A DNA stretch of 64,000 bases from Flavobacterium cupriresistens (lineage in GTDB: Bacteria; Bacteroidota; Bacteroidia; Flavobacteriales; Flavobacteriaceae), in contig NZ_CP087134.1 in assembly GCF_020911925.1 (NCBI RefSeq), positions 248,001-312,000 on the forward strand. Direction: 5' to 3'. Below are positions 58,188-64,000 of the stretch, piece after piece (position 1 is the first letter of the stretch; every line of letters starts with the position of its first letter). The translations under genes and the position numbers were made by a program. The notes below the pieces were generated by a model. The model saw nothing but the letters and a program-made list of their open reading frames with translations. It did not search any database and had not been told where the DNA came from.

Positions 58188-59040
58188 AATCCACTGTAAT
58201 AAACTGCAATTGTTGTAAGTCTCCATTATAGATATTAACGTCAACCGTGGTTTTTATACCCGGTACAGTTGCTTTCTCTGTAAATTGCCAGAAGAGCCAG
58301 TCTTCCTCTATTCTTTCACGGTAGAAATTATAATTGGCAATCCAAAACAAATACTCGCTGAATTCTTCTTTCAAAAAATCAGCATAATACCTTTCGCCAC
58401 TATAAATAATCGGACGAACTTTATAGTGCTCTTCTACTTTGAGCAACCAACGTCTCAAGCCTTTTTTCAGACTGTCCAGAGATTGGTTTTTAGGAAGTTT
58501 TTCGATGTCTAAAACCGGAGGCAAGTCGCCTTTTTCCAATTTTACGGTTTTAATAAAGAGATTTGCCTGTTCTATTGAGTTTTCATTGGGACGATAGTAA
58601 TGATACGCCCCTCGGATCATTTTATTCTCTTTGGCTCCGATCCAATTTCGTTTGAACTGGAAATCTTTTCTGTCTCGGCCCACAGTTGCTCTGATAAACA
58701 CAAAATCTATCGGGTATTTTTGCTCTAAAGTATCTACGTAAGACCAACTTATTTTTCCTTGGTATTCAGATACATCCACACCAACTGATTTTCCTTCCCG
58801 TTTGGCCAGAACCTGAAAGTTCCGAACATCCGAAAGTCGTTTGTCCTCGATTTCTTTTTCTGAAACCTTATGTGATTTAAACCCCAAATAGTAGGCCAAT
58901 CCTCTGCGATAATGATAGGCCGCCGTCAGAAAAAGTCCAATAAAAGCAAAAATAGTCAGGTAACGAAACAACCTACCGATCGAAGAACCTGAATTTGATT
59001 TTCGATTGTTATTTGTCCTTTTGGCCGGTTTTCTTTTCAT
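58186..59040 (-). CDS. Membrane-anchored GH25-family lysozyme
   Basis: 284 residues. A basic N-terminal cytoplasmic stretch and one membrane helix (about 27-44) anchor it. The GH25 TIM-barrel runs from about 85: VGVDVSEYQGKISW with the first catalytic Asp, RATVGRDRKDFQFKRNW, RGAYHYYRPN, PPVLDIEK with the catalytic Asp-x-Glu, and a terminal TTVDVNIYNGD. It should cut peptidoglycan between MurNAc and GlcNAc from the periplasmic face. It lies 14 bases after pssA and shares its promoter. Confidence 0.93.
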   Translation of the reverse strand: MKRKPAKRTNNNRKSNSGSSIGRLFRYLTIFAFIGLFLTAAYHYRRGLAYYLGFKSHKVSEKEIEDKRLSDVRNFQVLAKREGKSVGVDVSEYQGKISWSYVDTLEQKYPIDFVFIRATVGRDRKDFQFKRNWIGAKENKMIRGAYHYYRPNENSIEQANLFIKTVKLEKGDLPPVLDIEKLPKNQSLDSLKKGLRRWLLKVEEHYKVRPIIYSGERYYADFLKEEFSEYLFWIANYNFYRERIEEDWLFWQFTEKATVPGIKTTVDVNIYNGDLQQLQFITVD

Positions 59041-59054
59041 TCAATAAAAACTAA

Positions 59055-59765
59055 CTACTTTTTCAAAAAAGTATTGTTTACCACTGATAGTAGTACATAA
59101 AAAAGTATAATTACCGGAATCGCACTATACTGAAGTAAAAATAACAGCACAAGACAAATTGACAAAAACACGATTTGAAGCGCATTCTCTTTTAAGCTCA
59201 TTTTCTTTACTTTTAAAGAAAACAATGGTATTTCGGCATTCATAATATAAGCACTACATAAAGCGATCACTAACAAAACCCATTGATTAGTCAGAATTTC
59301 CAGTACTATCAAAGAATCTGAAAATTTCAATACCAAAGGCAAACTCAAAATAAACAAGGCATTAGCGGGTGTTGGCAAACCAATAAAAGAATCTGTCTGA
59401 CGTGTATCAATATTAAAATTAGCCAATCTGTAACAAGAACCTAATGTCACTATAAATCCTAAAAACGGAATAAAGGCATTTGTCCCTAAATCGTGTGCAC
59501 TATTGGTAAATAAAGCAAACATAACATAACCCGGCACAACTCCACTGGTCACCATATCGGCCAAAGAGTCTAATTGCAACCCAAGCGGACTGGAAACTTT
59601 AAATAATCTGGCAAAAAAGCCATCGAAAAAATCAAAAAATATTCCTAAACAAACCATGTAAAAAGCCATTAGATAGTTGGCTTCTGAAACATAAACAACT
59701 GCTATGCAACCGCAGAAAAGATTGATTAATGTAATTAAATTAGGAATGTGTTTTTTAATATTCAT
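59055..59765 (-). CDS. pssA: CDP-diacylglycerol--serine O-phosphatidyltransferase
   Basis: 236 residues, multi-pass inner-membrane enzyme making phosphatidylserine, the precursor of phosphatidylethanolamine. The CDP-alcohol phosphotransferase motif is intact: DFFDGFFARLFKVSSPLG then QLDSLADMVTSG, fitting D-x2-D-G-x2-A-R-x8-G-x3-D-x3-D. About seven membrane helices. It is the first gene of a two-gene unit with the GH25 lysozyme; no psd gene is next to it. Confidence 0.95.
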   Translation of the reverse strand: MNIKKHIPNLITLINLFCGCIAVVYVSEANYLMAFYMVCLGIFFDFFDGFFARLFKVSSPLGLQLDSLADMVTSGVVPGYVMFALFTNSAHDLGTNAFIPFLGFIVTLGSCYRLANFNIDTRQTDSFIGLPTPANALFILSLPLVLKFSDSLIVLEILTNQWVLLVIALCSAYIMNAEIPLFSLKVKKMSLKENALQIVFLSICLVLLFLLQYSAIPVIILFYVLLSVVNNTFLKK

Positions 59766-59794
59766 CTGTACTAAATTTTGATAATAGTGAGCAA

Positions 59795-59802
59795 CAAATT
59801 TA
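59795..59802 (-). promoter_or_regulatory. -7 box of pssA-GH25
   Basis: TAAATTTG on the minus strand, 30 bases before the pssA ATG; a TTTG lies 16 bases further upstream, slightly close. Confidence 0.55.
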
Positions 59803-59907
59803 GTACAATAACTGCATCCAAAACACGTTTTTTAAGGAGTTTTTTGTCTAAAATTTTGAGTTTTGTAATATTTATCAAAATCAACAAATTAGATGATTAA
59901 AATATTA

Positions 59908-59915
59908 TATTTTTG
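59908..59915 (+). promoter_or_regulatory. -7 box of the PorV-like gene
   Basis: TATTTTTG (TAnnTTTG). The TTG that opens the longest frame (59913) is part of this box, so it is not the start codon. Confidence 0.6.
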
Positions 59916-59957
59916 ATAAAATTTAAAACAGACCCCGGTTTACAAAAAAAATATCCG

Positions 59958-61025
59958 TTGAAGAAACTTTTCGCGCTTTTACTATTTTGGAGCTCTACTA
60001 TGCATTATTCACAAACGATTCGAAAATACTCGAATGAGTTTATGAATATCGGCGTTGACGCTGCTGCACTTGGGATGTCAAGCGCTGTTGTATCCTCTAC
60101 AAATGATGTAAACTCCGTTTACTGGAATCCTGCCGGTTTGACTCATCTTGAAGATCACCAAATATCCTTAATGCACGCCAATTATTTTGCCAACATTGCG
60201 CAATACGATTATATTGGTTATGCGAGTCCGATTGATGACAGAAGTGCCTGGGGAATCTCGATGATTCGTTTTGGCGTTGATGATATTATGGACACGACCG
60301 AACTAATCGACAATCAGGGAAACATTGATTACAACCGAATACGCTTATTCTCAACAGCAGATTATGGTTTTACGTTTTCATACGCCCGAAAATTGCCTAT
60401 AGAAGGATTTCAATATGGGGTAAATGCAAAAGTGATTCGTCGTATTATTGGAAAATTTGCGAACTCTTGGGGATTTGGTTTCGATTTTGGACTTCAGTTT
60501 GAAAGAAACGACTGGAAATTTGGTTTAATGCTCCGGGACATCACTACTACTTATAATGTCTGGAATATTGATGAGGAAGAATATAAAAAAATCTCAGACG
60601 CTATTCCGGGAGAGAATAATACCTTGCCCGAGAGTACCGAAATCACGTTGCCAAAAGCACAATTGGGCGTGTCCAGAAAAATAGATTTTCATTATGACTA
60701 CAGCCTTTTAATTGCCACCAACCTTAATATGCGTTTTGAGCAAACACATGATATTATTTCCTCCAAAATTGTAAGTATCGATCCGGCAGTAGGTTTTGAG
60801 TTCGGCTATACAGACTTGGTTTTCTTAAGAGCCGGAGCCGGAAATTTTCAGAATGTAACACAACTGGACAACACCGAAAAACTAAGTTTTCAACCGAATA
60901 TAGGATTAGGATTTAAATATAAAGGTATTCAGGTAGATTATGCTTTGACTGATTTGGGTAATCAAAGTACTGCTTTGTACTCTAATATTTTTTCGATAAA
61001 AGTAGATTTAGGTATCTTTAGATAA
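59958..61025 (+). CDS. PorV/PorQ-like outer-membrane beta-barrel protein
   Basis: 355 residues from a TTG at 59958, which gives a perfect signal peptide (KKLFALLLFWSSTMHYSQ). The longer frame to 59913 starts inside a promoter box. The mature N-terminus NEFMNIGVDAAALGMSSAVVSSTNDVNSVYWNPAGL is the hallmark of PorV/PorQ-like, FadL-related barrels. Alternating strands follow to SIKVDLGIFR. PorV shuttles T9SS cargo and PorQ is a T9SS outer-membrane part; many paralogues have no known role. A T9SS cargo is encoded at 10857. It precedes the Lnb-like gene by 37 bases. Confidence 0.85.
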   Translation: MKKLFALLLFWSSTMHYSQTIRKYSNEFMNIGVDAAALGMSSAVVSSTNDVNSVYWNPAGLTHLEDHQISLMHANYFANIAQYDYIGYASPIDDRSAWGISMIRFGVDDIMDTTELIDNQGNIDYNRIRLFSTADYGFTFSYARKLPIEGFQYGVNAKVIRRIIGKFANSWGFGFDFGLQFERNDWKFGLMLRDITTTYNVWNIDEEEYKKISDAIPGENNTLPESTEITLPKAQLGVSRKIDFHYDYSLLIATNLNMRFEQTHDIISSKIVSIDPAVGFEFGYTDLVFLRAGAGNFQNVTQLDNTEKLSFQPNIGLGFKYKGIQVDYALTDLGNQSTALYSNIFSIKVDLGIFR

Positions 61026-61062
61026 TAATTACAAACCTTTAAACTTCTTAAAATTTTAAATC

Positions 61063-62199
61063 ATGAAGAAAGTCATTTTTAAAATAACGTTTTTTACTTT
61101 ATTATTATTAAGTTCTACTATTGGTTTTAGCCAAAATGTACCCTTGTCAAAAGATGCTAAAGTAAGCGTTATTACTTGCGGTCTTGGCAACGAAACGTAT
61201 TCTTATTTTGGACACACCGCCATTCGCGTTTCCGATCCTTTGACCAATATTGATGTTGTTTATAATTATGGTGCTTTTGATTTCAGCACTCCTAATTTTG
61301 TTGCAAAATTCACAAAAGGAGATTTGCAGTATTTTGTTATTGCCCACTCGTATGCTGAATTTATTGACAACTATAACTATGAAAAACGAAGTGTTTACGA
61401 GCAGGAATTACTTATTTCGCAGGATTTAAAACAAAGACTTTTTGACAAACTAAATACAACACTGCTTTCTGAAGATCGTTTTTATACCTATAAATTTATT
61501 GATAAAAACTGTACTTCGATGGTTGTAGATGTAATCAATAACACTTTAGGAAAAAACACGATTACCAAAAAAGGCGACACTGATATCACATACAGATCTA
61601 TACTGTATCCTTATTTTGACGGACATTTTTATGAAAAGTTAGGAACGAGCATTATTTTCGGAACCAAAGTGGACCAATTGGGAACCCGTATCTTTTTACC
61701 GTTTGAATTGAAAAACAGTTTAGAAAAAACTACTTTTCAAAATCGTCCCTTGGCCAGTGCAAGTAAAACACTTTTGAGTTTTGAAAAAGAAACACCAACA
61801 TCTTGGTGGAACAACATTTACACTTACCTTATTGTACTCGCCTTTGTAATTTTAGTACACAACAGAATAGTAGACAAAATCTATCTTTTAATTTTGTCGT
61901 TAATGGGAATCTTTTTTGTTTCTGTTGGATTTTATTCTTTTCATCTGGAGCTATCGATGAATTATAATGTGCTTTTATTCAGTCCGCTGTTGTTGATTCT
62001 ACTATTTCTTTCTATAATCAAAAACAAAAAATGGACTTATCGATTTACAGTTTTACATCTGCTTTTTCTAATCGTTTATACCATCTTCCTGATCAATAAA
62101 GCACATTTCTTTATTGTTTTGCCAATGATAATAACGAGTGGCTTTGTTTTAGTACGAGTAGCAATCCGAAACAAAAAACGGATTCCTATTATCATCTAA
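61063..62199 (+). CDS. Lnb/DUF4105-family membrane protein, candidate lipoprotein N-acyltransferase
   Basis: 378 residues. The signal peptide ends IGFSQ, a periplasmic domain (about 25-240) follows, then four or five membrane helices (about 255-370). The periplasmic part has YSYFGHTAIRV (H51), VVYNYGAFDF, YEKRSVYEQEL and DKNCTSMVVDVIN (C150), giving a Cys/His pair. This is the DUF4105 pattern, which I recall being renamed after the Bacteroides lipoprotein N-acyltransferase Lnb. If so, it would add the third acyl chain to lipoproteins. It is convergent with the sugar transferase gene, one base between the stops. Confidence 0.82.
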   Translation: MKKVIFKITFFTLLLLSSTIGFSQNVPLSKDAKVSVITCGLGNETYSYFGHTAIRVSDPLTNIDVVYNYGAFDFSTPNFVAKFTKGDLQYFVIAHSYAEFIDNYNYEKRSVYEQELLISQDLKQRLFDKLNTTLLSEDRFYTYKFIDKNCTSMVVDVINNTLGKNTITKKGDTDITYRSILYPYFDGHFYEKLGTSIIFGTKVDQLGTRIFLPFELKNSLEKTTFQNRPLASASKTLLSFEKETPTSWWNNIYTYLIVLAFVILVHNRIVDKIYLLILSLMGIFFVSVGFYSFHLELSMNYNVLLFSPLLLILLFLSIIKNKKWTYRFTVLHLLFLIVYTIFLINKAHFFIVLPMIITSGFVLVRVAIRNKKRIPIII

Positions 62200-62200
62200 A

Positions 62201-63595
62201 TTACTGTCCGCGATAAAACACAATTGTAGTAATGGTTTTAAATGTAATACTCAAATCCAGAAAAACACTTCTGTGTTTGATGTAATACAAGTCATATTGT
62301 AATTTTATCAGACTTTCTTCTATCGATTCACCGTAAGAATAATTGACTTGTGCCCAACCGGTAAGACCGGGTTTTATAACGTGTCTTGTTTCATAAAAAG
62401 GCATTCTCTGGGCAATTTCATCTACAAAAAACGGACGTTCGGGTCTTGGTCCAATAACGGCCATATCTCCTATAATAACATTAAAAAACTGTGGTAATTC
62501 GTCTATTCTGGATTTGCGCATAAATTTTCCAAACGGAGTAACACGTCTATCCCCTGAAGTTGCAAAAGCCACTCCATCAGATTCTGAGTTTTCTACCATT
62601 GTTCTAAATTTATATATTTTAAAAACAACGCCATTTTTACCTACTCTTTCCTGCGTATAGAACAAACTCCCTTTATTCCCAATCAAATTTCCGATAAAAA
62701 TGAAAGGAATAAAAACACAACAGATTATCAGACCCACGAACGAAAAAAAGAATTCGAAAAAACGAACCTGAAACAAATACAACTTATTATTATTACTTCG
62801 GCTAAAAGGGAAAAACCGATAAAAGTCTCTTGAAATATAATGCACCGGAATACGCTGCGTTTTGCTTTCGTAAACTTGTGTATACTCCCGAATTATGTTT
62901 CCGCCTTCTAATAAATGGAGTAGCTTCTGGTACAACTCAGTCGTTATTCCATCCGTATTCTGGGAGGCTATGACAATCTCTGAGATATTGTGTTTAGAAA
63001 CAAAATCTTCCAGATCTTCTCTTTTGATTTTTTTCACGTAATGAAAACCCAAATCCTCCTGAACTACCGAATCTGAGTTTACAAAACCCACAATTTTATA
63101 ATGAGGATCAACATTTTCAAGCCCTAAAACCAATTCTTCGACCTGATTCTGATTGCATATTAAAACTACGTTCTGTACAAATCTGTGCGAAGCCAAAAAA
63201 TAAACATACAGGTATCTCCAGGCTAATAATGAAAAGAGAATAGCAAAATAAAATACCACAATTGCGATTCTGTGTTTGGGTAATTCCGGCGATAAAATGG
63301 GAGTCAGTAAATACACAATTACGGTTGTACTGGTAGTAAATATAGTACTCTTAAGAATCTGAAGCTGATTGCTTGCGACCTGTAAATTATACATTTCGAA
63401 GATAGAGCCGAACATGTAGATGTAAAAGATCAATACAATTTCCCAGTAATAATTTGCGCTTGAAAACTCAAAATACTTAAAATCAAAAGTAACACTCAAC
63501 AAAAAAAGTGCGCTTAAGACAGAAATAGCATCTAAAATATGAAGTAGTACTTTCCGTTCCGATATTTCGAAATGAATTTTATTATTTAAAAACAT
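62201..63595 (-). CDS. Undecaprenyl-phosphate glycosylphosphotransferase (WcaJ/WbaP-like)
   Basis: 464 residues. Four N-terminal membrane helices (about 15-135), then a CoA-binding-like Rossmann segment (about 140-235), a further hydrophobic helix (around 275-300) and the C-terminal bacterial sugar-transferase domain. Its marks are LFYTQERVGKNGVVFKIYKFRTM, KFMRKSRIDELPQFFNVIIGDMAVIGPRPE and PGLTGWAQVNYSYGES. It moves a sugar-1-phosphate to undecaprenyl phosphate, the first step of exopolysaccharide or O-antigen units. The start has a TACATTTG box 37 bases upstream. The ligase-like gene upstream suggests that a polysaccharide cluster continues beyond the window. Confidence 0.95.
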   Translation of the reverse strand: MFLNNKIHFEISERKVLLHILDAISVLSALFLLSVTFDFKYFEFSSANYYWEIVLIFYIYMFGSIFEMYNLQVASNQLQILKSTIFTTSTTVIVYLLTPILSPELPKHRIAIVVFYFAILFSLLAWRYLYVYFLASHRFVQNVVLICNQNQVEELVLGLENVDPHYKIVGFVNSDSVVQEDLGFHYVKKIKREDLEDFVSKHNISEIVIASQNTDGITTELYQKLLHLLEGGNIIREYTQVYESKTQRIPVHYISRDFYRFFPFSRSNNNKLYLFQVRFFEFFFSFVGLIICCVFIPFIFIGNLIGNKGSLFYTQERVGKNGVVFKIYKFRTMVENSESDGVAFATSGDRRVTPFGKFMRKSRIDELPQFFNVIIGDMAVIGPRPERPFFVDEIAQRMPFYETRHVIKPGLTGWAQVNYSYGESIEESLIKLQYDLYYIKHRSVFLDLSITFKTITTIVFYRGQ

Positions 63596-63632
63596 TTATT
63601 CTATAGTTTAATTTGGGGTAATTAACTCGCAA

Positions 63633-63640
63633 CAAATGTA
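63633..63640 (-). promoter_or_regulatory. -7 box of the sugar transferase gene
   Basis: TACATTTG on the minus strand, 37 bases before the ATG and 16 bases downstream of the preceding stop. Confidence 0.5.
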
Positions 63641-63656
63641 TTATAAAAAAAAGGAT

Positions 63657-64000
63657 TTAATCCAGTGAATGTTCAGGTTTTTCAGGAATGTTAATTTGAA
63701 CAGAAAGCAGCGCTAAAGCATATATAAAGGCCGGAGCTGCCAATCGCATAGCCGCGTGATTAATTGTTAATAGCCAAAAAGCCCAAAATGAAAGGACAAA
63801 TACATTTTGGCGGTTATTTACAAAAAACAATAACGGAGTAAACAATAAAATCAGCAAATCTATTATGCCTAAAGTCCCGTGTTCAGCCATCATCCTGGTT
63901 ATTTCGTTATGAGAAGCCGCTTCAATACCTGTTTCTTCTTCTCTGATTTCTTTATTCTTTCCTACCCCTACTCCCAGAATAGGATTATCAAGAAACATTT
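63657..64000 (-). CDS. O-antigen ligase/polymerase-like membrane protein, C-terminal part only
   Basis: The frame runs off the window edge, leaving about 114 residues. NPILGVGVGKNKEIREEETGIEAASHNEITRMMAEHGTLGI is the periplasmic-loop signature of the O-antigen ligase (Wzy_C/WaaL) superfamily, with the His of SHNE. Three hydrophobic helices follow. The family is usually 400 residues or more, so the N-terminal two-thirds lie beyond position 64000. It should polymerise or ligate polysaccharide in the periplasm, in line with the sugar transferase downstream. Confidence 0.85.
   Translation of the reverse strand, partial: MFLDNPILGVGVGKNKEIREEETGIEAASHNEITRMMAEHGTLGIIDLLILLFTPLLFFVNNRQNVFVLSFWAFWLLTINHAAMRLAAPAFIYALALLSVQINIPEKPEHSLD

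Overview
The window is a low-GC, gene-dense stretch of a Bacteroidota chromosome, most likely Flavobacterium or a close relative. Evidence: a SusC/SusD pair, a type IX secretion (T9SS) cargo with a C-terminal sorting domain, an HmuY/TonB-receptor heme locus, PorV/PorQ-like and Lnb/DUF4105 families, A-rich ribosome-binding regions with almost no Shine-Dalgarno sequence, and many upstream TAnnTTTG (-7) boxes. These boxes show best at two tRNA-Thr genes, where TTTG-N19-TAnnTTTG is complete. No rRNA, prophage, IS transposase, integrase or CRISPR array was seen.

Layout. 1-2059: histidine kinase (5' end outside the window) and LytTR response regulator. 2303-4656: folD and ffh. 5580-10159: three-gene surface-polymer O-acetylation cassette (two SGNH proteins, one with LysM, plus an MBOAT). 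10361-16077: heme-type TonB receptor, HmuY-like lipoprotein, T9SS cargo and DoxX protein, with a DUF6607-like secreted protein divergent at 16185. 17287-21958: SusC/SusD pair. 22675-33066: argS, a TonB-type barrel protein, cutC, a GIY-YIG nuclease gene enclosed by palindromic repeats, fabH and an S9 peptidase. 33387-39728: ABC ATPase, OmpA-like and other lipoproteins, htpG. 39729-41037: two identical tRNA-Thr(TGT) genes among palindromes. 41038-43798: idi, PTPS, bcp, manA and a small helical protein, apparently one operon. 44085-48214: exported MsrB-MsrA, M24 peptidase, quinone reductase. 48448-52725: FAD oxidoreductase and several poorly known proteins. 52735-59765: recQ, kdsD-tatC-CMD, lptB, GH25 lysozyme, pssA. 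59958-64000: PorV-like barrel, Lnb/DUF4105 membrane protein, undecaprenyl-phosphate sugar transferase, and the end of an O-antigen ligase/polymerase-like gene.

Most genes are envelope or housekeeping genes. The envelope set fits together: KdsD and LptB serve LPS, the sugar transferase and ligase-like gene serve polysaccharide, the MBOAT/SGNH cassette modifies polymers, TatC and T9SS handle export, the Lnb-like protein may finish lipoproteins, and SusCD plus the heme locus import nutrients.

The most unusual content is between genes. At least eight families of short dispersed repeats fill nearly every long gap. They include perfect or near-perfect palindromes, GTTTCAn heptads, GAGACT hexads, and a direct duplication of about 250 bp at 4872-5434. 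The most suggestive arrangement is the small GIY-YIG nuclease gene at 28775-29098. One palindrome family lies on both sides of it, within 8 bp downstream and 28 bp upstream, which could be a nuclease-plus-palindrome mobile cassette. Several natural-looking ORF starts are misleading: 5' extensions come from repeat or promoter DNA (cutC, idi, kdsD, the PorV-like gene, the DoxX gene), and corrected starts are given.
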